Below, one piece after another: positions 24,794 through 31,963 of a stretch of 64,000 bases of DNA; position 1 is the stretch's first letter; each line of letters begins with the position of its first letter. Source of the stretch: Anaerostipes sp. (lineage in GTDB: Bacteria; Bacillota; Clostridia; Lachnospirales; Lachnospiraceae); assembly GCF_018381315.1 (NCBI RefSeq), contig NZ_JAGZSD010000007.1:132566-196565 (forward strand). Direction: 5' to 3'. Under the pieces are notes generated by a model, which worked only from the letters and a program-made list of their open reading frames with translations, did no database searches and was not told the DNA's origin. The position numbers and the translations under genes are program-made.

Positions 24794-25275
24794 TCAAAAT
24801 TTGCAGGCTTTTTTCTCTGCAATTTGAATCAGTTCAAGTTCACTCTTAATATCACTCTCATAAGGATATGACTTCATCTGTTTCTCAAACCTTCTCTTTA
24901 TTTACGGCCTGCAGCACTCACGCCTAGTGCGGCAGTCATACTGTTCTGCATTTCCTCATCAGAAGGCACAGCAAACCATTCCTCCGGCATATCTTTTAGA
25001 CGGATACCGTGTGAAGTTTGTTCGTTTATTTTCAACTGAATCCAAAAAGAGCGCAAAACTTCAGGATTCTCTCCCAGTGAAACCGCATGAAAACTATCAT
25101 TACCCGCCCTGTTAAAATGCATGGGTATCCCATTCAGAAAAGCTAATACAAAACCATTAAGGCTCAAAATCAGCAGAAATACTGATATAACAGGCCCCGC
25201 TTCAATCAGGATATAAAGTCCCAGAAAAATGATTCCGGTTAAAGTGTTCATGATACAGCCGCCGAGATGGTACAA
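24794..25275 (-). pseudogene. Remnant of an M50-like (site-2 protease) membrane peptidase
   Basis: The reading frame 24898-25275 begins abruptly at GGCIMNTLTG and continues through two hydrophobic segments to NGFVLAFLNGIPMHF and RLKDMPEEWF, resembling the C-terminal half of M50 peptidases. The N-terminal half with the HExxH zinc site is absent. After a stop at 24898 a shifted frame goes on with FEKQMKSYPYESDIKSELEL to 24794, which reads like the missing tail. So it is 5'-truncated and frameshifted. A terminator sits right at its truncated start, beside the integrated element. Confidence 0.65.
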
Positions 25276-25302
25276 AAAAACACACCTTATAAAGGCGTGC
25301 TC
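25274..25302 (-). terminator. Terminator of the decayed tRNA unit
   Basis: CACGCCTT / AAGGTGTG (one G-U pair; arms 25292-25299 and 25281-25288) followed on the minus strand by seven T. It lies downstream of the tRNA-Leu fragment and overlaps the truncated start of the M50 remnant. Confidence 0.75.
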
Positions 25303-25372
25303 TCCAAATTTTATTCAGTTCAAAAATACCTGACTGCAGACAGACTTTGCTGTTTCGTCTCATCTTTGCTTT

Positions 25373-25427
25373 ATAATGCGGATGACAGGAATCGAACCTG
25401 CACTCCGAAGAACTAGATCCTAAGTCT
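25373..25427. repeat. attL-like direct repeat, 3' part of tRNA-Leu
   Basis: A 55-bp stretch identical to 37620-37674. It covers the T-arm, variable arm and anticodon of tRNA-Leu(TAG) plus four bases of 3' flank. It marks the left end of the integrated element; the right copy is inside the intact tRNA-Leu next to the integrase. Confidence 0.8.
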
Positions 25428-25455
25428 TGCAAGGGTTTGCGCCGTTTCCACATTA
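25373..25455 (-). pseudogene. Decayed tRNA-Leu
   Basis: The 3' half is identical to the intact tRNA-Leu(TAG). The 5' half (25428-25455) is only loosely similar (TTTCCACAT against TTCCGCCACAT) and cannot form the acceptor or D stems. Confidence 0.7.
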
Positions 25456-25465
25456 CTTTATTTGC

Positions 25466-25512
25466 TGGGATGGCTAGATTCAAACTAGCGCATGCATGAG
25501 TCAAAATTTATT
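25466..25512 (-). pseudogene. Decayed tRNA-Gln 3' half
   Basis: Matches the intact tRNA-Gln at 37821 over its T-arm and anticodon side (GCTGGGATGGCTAGATTC compared with ACTGGGCTAGCTGGATTC) with scattered substitutions. The 5' half is missing. Confidence 0.6.
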
Positions 25513-25588
25513 TGGTGCACCACCGGGGGGTCGAACCCCGGACCTTCTGATTAAGAGTCTGTTGCTTTTTTGACTATCCAGTGAAGCT
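25513..25588 (-). pseudogene. Decayed tRNA-Lys(CTT)
   Basis: Anticodon loop CTCTTAA (anticodon CTT), a strong T-arm around GGGGTTCGACCCC and an encoded 3' CCA are kept, but the D-arm region is replaced by GATAGTCAAAAAAGC and the acceptor no longer pairs well. No intact Lys(CTT) gene occurs in the window. Confidence 0.65.
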
Positions 25589-25961
25589 TTATACTGTTAT
25601 TAGCAGCTTGTGTCTAACAAGTTGTCCATAAGTAAAACATGAGATTCTTTCTTATTAAAAGTATCAGACCAGTATAACTGCTACTTGTTCTCTAATTATA
25701 TAGCGTCAATTCTTAAATGTCAATAATTTGCAGATTATTTTTGTCAATGAAAAAAATGTATAAAATGACGGACTTTTATTTAAGCTTTCTTTATGCCATT
25801 TTTGTAATTGACAATTATCTTATACGATACAATATCAGCAGGTGTTTAGCACATTACTTGTGATAAACGCCTTGTTTACATATAATAGCCCTTAACCTTT
25901 CAGTATACTCAAAAGAAAAGAAGATGTTCAAAATGTAAACATCTTCTTTCTTTTGCATCTT
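25589..25961 (-). terminator. Gene-free stretch with the terminator of the cargo operon (25920-25946)
   Basis: GAAGATGTT (25920-25928) and AACATCTTC (25938-25946) form a stem with T-rich sequence behind it on the minus strand; it ends the operon starting near 30447. The rest of the stretch holds the promoter at 25695-25723 and otherwise A/T-rich DNA without a supported gene. Confidence 0.7.
25695..25723 (-). promoter_or_regulatory. Consensus sigma-A promoter of the decayed tRNA unit
   Basis: Minus strand TTGACA (25718-25723), 17 bp, TATAAT (25695-25700): a perfect consensus. It reads through the three decayed tRNAs toward the terminator at 25274. Confidence 0.8.
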
Positions 25962-26000
25962 CGTTGGTTAAGAGGGGCTATCTCTTATCACGGCTATTTT
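25962..26000. repeat. 39-bp direct repeat, copy 1
   Basis: Matches 29318-29356 with three differences. It begins immediately after the stop of the gene at 26001; the other copy contains the stop of the gene at 29350. Together the copies bracket a four-gene block. Confidence 0.8.
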
Positions 26001-27362
26001 TTAGTTCATTTCTGTATTATCAATGTCTAAAATTCTAACTGATTCTTTTCCTTCTTCATTTTCATTTTTGATAACTAATTTATTATTACAGATACTATAC
26101 CGTGTATAAGGTTGAAATACCCCTAATTTTCTTTCTTCTCCACTGTCTAAGTTTTTTCTATATAAGATTTCTTTATCATTTTTTTCATCAGATTTCTCTA
26201 TATATGCCCATCCTTCAAAAATCCGCCATACCCAAATATTTTTTGATAACCCAAGTTTTATTTCCTTATCATTCTTTATATCATATATATATAATTCTTC
26301 AGATTTTTCTTTCTTTCCTTTTGATTTATATGTGATATAACCAATACTACTATTATTAGTCATATACCAGTTTTCAAGTTCTCTTTTTTCAGGTGGCAAT
26401 TTGACCTCTACTTCTTCATCTTTGTTTTTCTTGTTTAAGTCAGCTTTCATAATTTTATCTTTATCTACATAGTAAGAAAAATGTTTATATACAAAGTCAA
26501 GAGATCCATTATGAATACCTTCTGTTAAGTGTTTTTTTTGGTGTCCTGAAAAATCCACTTTTGTTATTCCTGCCTTATCTTTTATGTCATTATATCCATA
26601 GTAAAAAATCCACCCTTTATAGACTGAAAAATTATCAAAACAACCTTTAGCATATGTTTTATAATCTTCTCCTTTTATATTTATGGATGATAATTCACCT
26701 GGGTCAAGATATGGCAGGAAAGTAAAGAAGATTCTATCATTGATTACTGTTAGTCTCTGAAAAGACCCTGCTCTGTTCATTCTAAAAATTTCTTCTTTTG
26801 TCGATACATTATCTTTTGTTCTATAAATCGTACCATTTTCTTCAAAATAGAAATAGCCTTTATAGTAATTGACAAACCAATCTACATCTCCATTTCCATT
26901 ATAGGCCCTCAACTTTTTAATAAGTACTTTCACTTTTTCTTTTCCTTTTAAATTTTCAGTACTTGTATATTCGGGTATTTTTTCTCCATTTATATCTGTA
27001 TTTACAAATGACCGTATTTCATCTTGCTTTGAACTGATTTCGCTTTGTTCCTTTGCATTAAGCATACCTATTTTTAAGACTTCATTTGCTTGATTAAATT
27101 CGCTACGTTCTATGTAACAATCTGCCATTCTCAGATACGGTTTTTCCTTTTTAGGTTTTATGCGGGAAGCCATAGCATAATATACCACTGCATCAATATA
27201 TTGTTCTTTTTCTTCACTTGCTTTTGCTTGTTTTAAGTAACTTTGATACTGCATTTGTTGTGATACTATCTTTATACCGACCACACATAGGATAGTTATA
27301 CAAAGAACTATGATTATTTTTAAAAACTTATTTTTAGGGAAGAGCATCTCTATTTTTTTCAT
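26001..27362 (-). CDS. Membrane-anchored TPR and DUF5050-like propeller protein
   Basis: A 453-residue protein with one N-terminal TM anchor (FLKIIIVLCITILCVVGI), then a TPR-like helical part (AVVYYAMASRIKPKKEKPY, RMADCYIERSEFNQANEVL) and a long beta-rich region with repeated short strands (YKGYFYFEENGTIYRT, YKGWIFYYGYND, FEGWAYIEKSDE), like DUF5050 or propeller proteins. The bulk should be outside the cell. It is the last gene of the element's cargo operon. Function unknown; a surface sensing or binding role is only a guess. Confidence 0.75.
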   Translation of the reverse strand: MKKIEMLFPKNKFLKIIIVLCITILCVVGIKIVSQQMQYQSYLKQAKASEEKEQYIDAVVYYAMASRIKPKKEKPYLRMADCYIERSEFNQANEVLKIGMLNAKEQSEISSKQDEIRSFVNTDINGEKIPEYTSTENLKGKEKVKVLIKKLRAYNGNGDVDWFVNYYKGYFYFEENGTIYRTKDNVSTKEEIFRMNRAGSFQRLTVINDRIFFTFLPYLDPGELSSINIKGEDYKTYAKGCFDNFSVYKGWIFYYGYNDIKDKAGITKVDFSGHQKKHLTEGIHNGSLDFVYKHFSYYVDKDKIMKADLNKKNKDEEVEVKLPPEKRELENWYMTNNSSIGYITYKSKGKKEKSEELYIYDIKNDKEIKLGLSKNIWVWRIFEGWAYIEKSDEKNDKEILYRKNLDSGEERKLGVFQPYTRYSICNNKLVIKNENEEGKESVRILDIDNTEMN

Positions 27363-27484
27363 GTTTTACTTATCCTTTCTGCCAAAAAAGATAATTGAAA
27401 TAACACTTGTTCCAATTATCTTTTTTTGATTTCTTTGTAATATATTCCTTGTTTATAAAACTTAGTATATTATAGATGGATATT

Positions 27485-28627
27485 TTAAAAAGCTATCTCT
27501 CCATCTGGTGTTATATAATATACCAGCTGCATAGTTGGAGGGCCTGCTCCAACCTTTAATAATCCACAATAAAAGTCATCTGCACTCCATGGATACATGT
27601 CTCCTAAATCTATTACTTTTTGGTCATTGATATTATAGTAAGAAGTGTTATTTTTACTTTCACGCCCAAAAAAACTTATCAATCCAGCAGAAAATGTGTG
27701 ACAAGTTCCTGGTTGCTCAATTGGCTCAAATACAAATTCGCCCTTTTTATTTAACACTGTATAGAAATCTTCTGAGTCTGGATTCCTTAGAATAATGGGG
27801 CAATATCCATCTTGAAAATAAGATATAGGATTGCAGTAGGGGTATTTAGATAAATCAATGACTAAATTCAGTTTTTTATCATAATACCCAGTTTTTTTTA
27901 TCTTTTTTTTATTTTTTATCACTTCAAAATCTTCACCATCAACTGGTAAATTTACATATCCTGTCTCCTCATCTACTGTCAAATATATTAAGCCATCATG
28001 AAATGATCTATCAAAACCACGATTCATATAGGTTTCTAAATCTATAAATTCATTATTTTTTAGGTCATAGCACTTATCGCTATCATAATATAACATGGTT
28101 CCAATTGCTTTATATTGTAGTGAACCTATTTTAGAATCTAGTTTGTGATACCAACTTCCATCATTATCAATAATTCCATGATAAGTATTCGTTCCCTCTA
28201 TATTGCTTACTCTTTTTTCTACAAAAGCGTATCCTTCAAAAGTATCTTCATTTGTATTTATTTTGTCATACTCTCCATCTTCTACGGAAGAAACTATATT
28301 TCCATTCTTGTCTATAACCTTTTTGTTATCTACAATTGCAATACCTCTTTTAAAATTTGTGGTCGGTTCTTCATTATCTTCTAATGTAAATAATACCTTT
28401 CCACTTGTATCTATTAGTTGCCAATTACTATTATCTTCCTTTGGTTTTACCCATGCTACATTTTCGGAAAAATTTCTTCCCTCCTTGTAATAGGTTTCTG
28501 TTTTTTTCTCTTCCTCTGTGGTTGTTGTTTCTTGTTTTGTTGCTTTTTTTACTGCTTTTTTATTTTCACAACCTATTAATAAGAAGAGGGAAAATACTAC
28601 AATAAAAACTTTAAGCACTTTCTTCAT
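27485..28627 (-). CDS. Lipoprotein with WG-type repeats
   Basis: A 380-residue lipoprotein with lipobox LLIGC. The mature part has a Thr/Lys/Glu-rich linker and then recurring units such as NWQLIDTSGKVLF, KKVIDKNGNIV and FYTVLNKKGEFVFEP, which resemble WG beta-repeats. The start is the ATG after GGAGGAATAGC; the longer reading from 28663 lacks a site. It lies 11 bp after the zinc-binding lipoprotein gene, in the same operon. Ligand unknown. Confidence 0.75.
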   Translation of the reverse strand: MKKVLKVFIVVFSLFLLIGCENKKAVKKATKQETTTTEEEKKTETYYKEGRNFSENVAWVKPKEDNSNWQLIDTSGKVLFTLEDNEEPTTNFKRGIAIVDNKKVIDKNGNIVSSVEDGEYDKINTNEDTFEGYAFVEKRVSNIEGTNTYHGIIDNDGSWYHKLDSKIGSLQYKAIGTMLYYDSDKCYDLKNNEFIDLETYMNRGFDRSFHDGLIYLTVDEETGYVNLPVDGEDFEVIKNKKKIKKTGYYDKKLNLVIDLSKYPYCNPISYFQDGYCPIILRNPDSEDFYTVLNKKGEFVFEPIEQPGTCHTFSAGLISFFGRESKNNTSYYNINDQKVIDLGDMYPWSADDFYCGLLKVGAGPPTMQLVYYITPDGEIAF

Positions 28628-28638
28628 GCTATTCCTCC

Positions 28639-28920
28639 TCATTGTTTCAGATCTGCATAGCAATTATCACAAGCAAAGGTTACAATTCCTAACCCATTGG
28701 TATAGTGATTCAATTCTTTATCGAATTTTTTATTACACACAACACACGTATGGCTATGATTTTCACAAATATAGTTTTTTTCTCCTTTTGTGGTTTCAAA
28801 TTCTTTGGTTGGTCTGTCTCCACACCATTTACATCGTTCATCGGATGTATAACCACCAGAGCATCCAGTACAACCTATTAACAAGCTAATCAGCATAATT
28901 CCTAATGTTATTTTTTTCAT
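28639..28920 (-). CDS. Small cysteine-rich lipoprotein
   Basis: A 93-residue lipoprotein: signal MKKITLGIMLISLLIGC with a Cys lipobox, then CKWCGDRP, HSHTCVVCNKKF and FACDNC. The paired CxxC motifs suggest a structural zinc site outside the membrane. The start is after GGAGGAAAATACAG. I do not recognise a named family. Confidence 0.7.
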   Translation of the reverse strand: MKKITLGIMLISLLIGCTGCSGGYTSDERCKWCGDRPTKEFETTKGEKNYICENHSHTCVVCNKKFDKELNHYTNGLGIVTFACDNCYADLKQ

Positions 28921-28933
28921 CTGTATTTTCCTC

Positions 28934-29296
28934 CTATTCCACTGCTTCTGCACTAACAAAGGTCAGAGTTCCTTTTGGTCCTATTAATTCTAATTTCTCA
29001 AGTTTTGATTTTTTATAGATAAGGTTATAAGACATCTCTACTGTACCAATGTTCTCATTGTTAAGAGTTATTTTATCGCCCTGAATTTCATAGTTTCCGG
29101 TTTCTCCATCACCTGTCTGAAACATCCCATCATCATAAAATTCAAAGTATTGGGATGAATTATATGTGTTCTTTTCTTCATTGAATTGATACCATTTTCC
29201 AATAATTTTTTTCTGATTTAAGCTACATCCCATACAAGTAATCACTACTATTGTTAGTAGCAAGCCTAACATACTTTTTTTCATAGCACTTCTCAT
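28934..29296 (-). CDS. Small lipoprotein, DUF5640-like
   Basis: About 120 residues: signal and lipobox ITCMGC, then a compact beta-rich domain (GKWYQFNEEKNTYNSS, YFEFYDDGMFQTGDGETG, NYEIQGDKITL) of the kind found in lipocalin-like DUF5640 proteins. The start at 29296 has AAAGGA nine bases upstream; 29284 is the alternative. It sits just inside the right copy of the 39-bp repeat. Confidence 0.65.
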   Translation of the reverse strand: MRSAMKKSMLGLLLTIVVITCMGCSLNQKKIIGKWYQFNEEKNTYNSSQYFEFYDDGMFQTGDGETGNYEIQGDKITLNNENIGTVEMSYNLIYKKSKLEKLELIGPKGTLTFVSAEAVE

Positions 29297-29317
29297 ACTT
29301 CTTTTCCTTTCCACTTA

Positions 29318-29356
29318 CGTTGGCTAAGAGGGGTTATCTTTTATCACGGCTATTTT
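29318..29356. repeat. 39-bp direct repeat, copy 2
   Basis: Same sequence as 25962-26000 with three differences; it supplies the last codon and stop (AAA TAG) of the gene at 29350. Confidence 0.8.
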
Positions 29357-30447
29357 GTCTTTACCCTTTTAATTGGGCTGAATGGGGTAAATGTTTTTTT
29401 GCCATTGCTATACTTATAGGCTCTTACTTTAAAATAATAATATTTCTTTTTCTTCAATCCTTTTTTGGTATACTTTAGTGATTTAGTTGTCTTTATTTTC
29501 TTATATCCAGAATTCTTTTTTCTTGACATATAGACTTCATATCCTTGTGAACCGGATACTTTCCACCATTTTAGATAGGCTTTTTTCTTTCCTTTTTTTA
29601 AAGAGGTTATTTTTGGATTCCGATTATAGAATTGGTATGTTGCTCTTAGGCCATATACAACCCCTTTTGGTTGGGTAGAATTCGGTTTCATCCTTATATA
29701 GTATGTCCCGGGATTTACTTTAATTTTACCTGTCTGTGTTTTTGTCTGATGAGGAAATATCGTTTTTGTTTTTAATTCGTTAATTCTAGAATTGTAAACT
29801 ATTGTATACCAATAGAAATCCCCAAATCCTTTATATTCTCGATAGGCATGTGTTACACTTATATCCATATATCCTGCTGTTGGGACTTTTATTTTATAGT
29901 AATCATTATCCTCATATTCCATTTCCGTGCCATAAATAGTTTGATTGAACTTTATACTATCTGCTGTTCTAGTAGTATCATTAAATTCTGTTTCCCAATT
30001 AGAGGCTACTTTATAACTTACGTTTAACCTATATGGCAGTCCTATAGAGGAATCTGTTTGACTTGTCACCTTTATATAATAAGTGCCTGCATCAATTCCA
30101 ATCTTAGGAGTTTTTGTATTAGTTTGATAAGCGTATACTTCCTCATACTCTGTCAGTTTTTCCATTTGATTATTATAAATAGTCATACGCCAATAGGATA
30201 GGCCGTATACGTCTATGTAATCATGATTAAAATTCACTTGAAAGTATCCTGTTTTTGGAATCGTTATTTTATAAAGGTTCACATCATCATAGTGATTTAT
30301 CTTATCAGTTATGGTCGTATTTAATGCCATTGTTTTTTGTGTGGTGCTTCTTACCTGTTTACTTGTCCGACTTTTTGCTAAAACAGGGGATACATTCATT
30401 GAAATTGTTAATACCATAATTATTAAATATGTCACTATTTTCTTCAT
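29350..30447 (-). CDS. Secreted protein with two PPC-like domains and a fibronectin III-like end
   Basis: A 365-residue secreted protein: signal peptide MKKIVTYLIIMVLTISMNV ending at VLA. Two similar domains follow, each with a pattern VNLYKITIPKTGYFQVNF / NDYYKIKVPTAGYMDISV and GTYYIKV / GTYYIRM, as in bacterial pre-peptidase C-terminal domains. The C terminus is a Lys-rich Fn3-like domain (SGSQGYEVYMSRKK, YYYFKVRAYKYSNGKKTF). No catalytic domain is present, so it probably binds polymer or cell wall. First gene of the cargo operon. Confidence 0.8.
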   Translation of the reverse strand: MKKIVTYLIIMVLTISMNVSPVLAKSRTSKQVRSTTQKTMALNTTITDKINHYDDVNLYKITIPKTGYFQVNFNHDYIDVYGLSYWRMTIYNNQMEKLTEYEEVYAYQTNTKTPKIGIDAGTYYIKVTSQTDSSIGLPYRLNVSYKVASNWETEFNDTTRTADSIKFNQTIYGTEMEYEDNDYYKIKVPTAGYMDISVTHAYREYKGFGDFYWYTIVYNSRINELKTKTIFPHQTKTQTGKIKVNPGTYYIRMKPNSTQPKGVVYGLRATYQFYNRNPKITSLKKGKKKAYLKWWKVSGSQGYEVYMSRKKNSGYKKIKTTKSLKYTKKGLKKKKYYYFKVRAYKYSNGKKTFTPFSPIKRVKTK

Positions 30448-30539
30448 AAGCTCTCTCCTTTACTGACAATTCATATAACGTTGCTCTAATTTTAGGTTCT
30501 TTCCTCCTTTTCCTTAATTTTTCAACATTTCTTACTTCT

Positions 30540-30589
30540 ATTATACTTTCTGCAACGTATTTTGCAAGTATATTTTACTTGCATATATG
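30540..30589. promoter_or_regulatory. Divergent promoters with palindromic operator
   Basis: TGCAAGTA (30563-30570), five bases, TACTTGCA (30576-30583) is a perfect palindrome. Minus strand: TTGCAA (30562-30567), 16 bp, TATAAT (30540-30545) for the cargo operon. Plus strand: TTGCAA, 16 bp, TATATG (30584-30589) for the RHH gene. One bound RHH protein would cover both -35 regions. Confidence 0.65.
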
Positions 30590-30642
30590 ATTATATTATA
30601 GATTGCTAAATTAAGGATAGAATACATATAGGAGGTGTCTAT

Positions 30643-30840
30643 ATGTTTCAGATTAAAAAACCAACTTCATCCAATAAAACGATTCGTATGCCGGATGAAT
30701 TGATTGAGGAACTGGAAGAATTAGCTTACCAAAATGACATTAGTTTTAATCAACTGGTGATTCAATGCTGTGGTTATGCTTTAGCCAACATGAATACAGA
30801 CAAAAAAGAAATGGATTTAGAAAAGAAGAAAGAAATGTAA
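30643..30840 (+). CDS. Ribbon-helix-helix DNA-binding protein
   Basis: A 65-residue protein with the Arc/CopG-like fold: beta strand KTIRMPDELIEELEELA then a second helix ISFNQLVIQCCGYALANM, and a charged tail. AGGAGGTGTCTAT precedes its ATG. It is divergent from the surface-protein operon and probably represses it and itself at the palindrome between them. Small RHH proteins are common regulators on mobile elements. The target is inferred from the layout. Confidence 0.75.
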   Translation: MFQIKKPTSSNKTIRMPDELIEELEELAYQNDISFNQLVIQCCGYALANMNTDKKEMDLEKKKEM

Positions 30841-30863
30841 ATAGCCTGTTGAAAATGTAACAA

Positions 30864-31034
30864 GTAGGGAGGAGGTAAGATACATTTTTATGTCTATGGC
30901 AAGTGGAAAAAAGCGGAAACCTCTTGAAAGCGGAAAAAAGCGTAAAAAGTAGGGGAGAGGTAAGATGCATTTTATGTCTATGGCAAGTGGAAAAAAGCGG
31001 AAAACCTTTTGAAAGTGGAAAAAAGCGTAAAAAA
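30864..31034 (+). repeat. Two tandem 85-bp repeats carrying basic micro-ORFs
   Basis: Copies 30864-30948 and 30949-31034 are about 90% alike; each contains GGTAAGAT.CATTTT, a start region ATGTCTATGGCAAGTGG and two GGAAAAAAGCG units. In copy 1 the frame stays open for 20 codons; in copy 2 it ends after 13. Confidence 0.75.
30890..30952 (+). CDS. Putative 20-residue Lys/Arg-rich peptide
   Basis: Codes for MSMASGKKRKPLESGKKRKK with a GGAGG 14 bases upstream, which is rather far. It has two GKKRK units and follows the RHH gene by 50 bp on the same strand. The second tandem copy (30974-31012, or from 30965) encodes MSMASGKKRKTF and stops early. Translation is unproven; the repeat could equally be a DNA-level element. 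Confidence 0.35.
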   Translation: MSMASGKKRKPLESGKKRKK

Positions 31035-31071
31035 TACCCTAGAGCAATAAAAAGCTATTGTTCTAGGGTAT
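31029..31071 (-). terminator. Terminator after the M48 gene
   Basis: Arms 31034-31049 and 31056-31071 (ATACCCTAGA core) form a 16-bp stem with one wobble; six T follow on the minus strand. It also closes the convergent RHH/micro-ORF side. Confidence 0.85.
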
Positions 31072-31084
31072 ACTAAGCTATTTT

Positions 31085-31942
31085 TTAATTTTCTTCCTCT
31101 AGCTTCTTTTCTAAGATTTCAATTCGTTTAGCTGTATGTGGATGAGATGCTGTCAGTTTCTCTCTCCATGTCATGGTTTCATTTAAGGATATTTTTTGTA
31201 ATAGGTATAGGGAAGATACCAGTTCTTCCCCAAAACCGCACTGATAAGCAAAATCATCCGCTTGCAACTCATTATATCGGCTGTTTAACGAAAGAAGGAT
31301 ATTTCCTAAATAAATAAAGACAAACAAGCATATTTCAAAACTAAACCGGGCTAACCAGGTTAGGCACTTGGTTAAAAGCATTCCCCATGAACTGTTTGAA
31401 ATGAGCATTCCTATGAATTCTACGATAGACATAATAGTTCGTATTAATAAAACAATGACTGAAAAGAATAGGTTTCCTATGGTCGATAATAACAAAGCTT
31501 TTGTGTGTCCATAGGTGATATGACCTAACTCATGTGCTAACACTCCTTGTAGTTCTTCCTCTGAAAAGGTGTTGACAGCTCCTTTGGTAACCGCTATTGT
31601 TTTTCTGCCAATCGCAAAAGCATTGACATACATTTCATCTATGATATGTAGCTTTATCTCCCGGTTTAGCTTTGGATTTTCTTCTAGTGCTGCGTCATAT
31701 ACTTCTTCAAAAAGTGGCTCTAAGTATTCTTTCTCTTCTTGAGTAGATAAAGGCCTTAGATGCTCTATTTCTCTTAAAATACTTTCCCCTATGGGACTTA
31801 AGGCAATGCTTATGGATATAGTATAGATAACTAAGGCAATGACAAAACTCTCTTGTGATCCTCCTAAAATGGCCCAGGCTAATATAAAATATACAAGGAA
31901 CCAGAGAAGATAGACACTATTTGATTTCACAAATTCTTTCAT
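31085..31942 (-). CDS. M48 family (HtpX-like) membrane zinc metalloprotease
   Basis: A 285-residue membrane protease. N-terminal TM pair (YLLWFLVYFILAWAILGG), zinc motif VLAHELGHITYGH (His, Glu, His), further TM segments, and the third ligand region NSRYNELQADDFAYQCG. HtpX enzymes cleave misfolded membrane proteins on the cytoplasmic side. It follows the TraG-like gene by 21 bp, so it is part of the element's transfer/replication operon, where it may act on element-encoded membrane proteins. That last point is inference. Confidence 0.88.
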   Translation of the reverse strand: MKEFVKSNSVYLLWFLVYFILAWAILGGSQESFVIALVIYTISISIALSPIGESILREIEHLRPLSTQEEKEYLEPLFEEVYDAALEENPKLNREIKLHIIDEMYVNAFAIGRKTIAVTKGAVNTFSEEELQGVLAHELGHITYGHTKALLLSTIGNLFFSVIVLLIRTIMSIVEFIGMLISNSSWGMLLTKCLTWLARFSFEICLFVFIYLGNILLSLNSRYNELQADDFAYQCGFGEELVSSLYLLQKISLNETMTWREKLTASHPHTAKRIEILEKKLEEEN

Positions 31943-31963
31943 ATTTCTGCTCTTTTCGACTTT

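Noticed and set aside
25202..25504. A 100-codon minus-strand frame over the tRNA remnants
   Set aside because: It reads through a terminator and decayed tRNAs; there is no ribosome site.
30746..30970. A 74-codon minus-strand frame over the RHH gene and tandem repeats
   Set aside because: It is an antisense shadow; the RHH frame has an excellent ribosome site and fold signature.
30864..31034. CRISPR array
   Set aside because: The two repeats are directly adjacent 85-bp copies without spacers, and no cas genes occur in the window.
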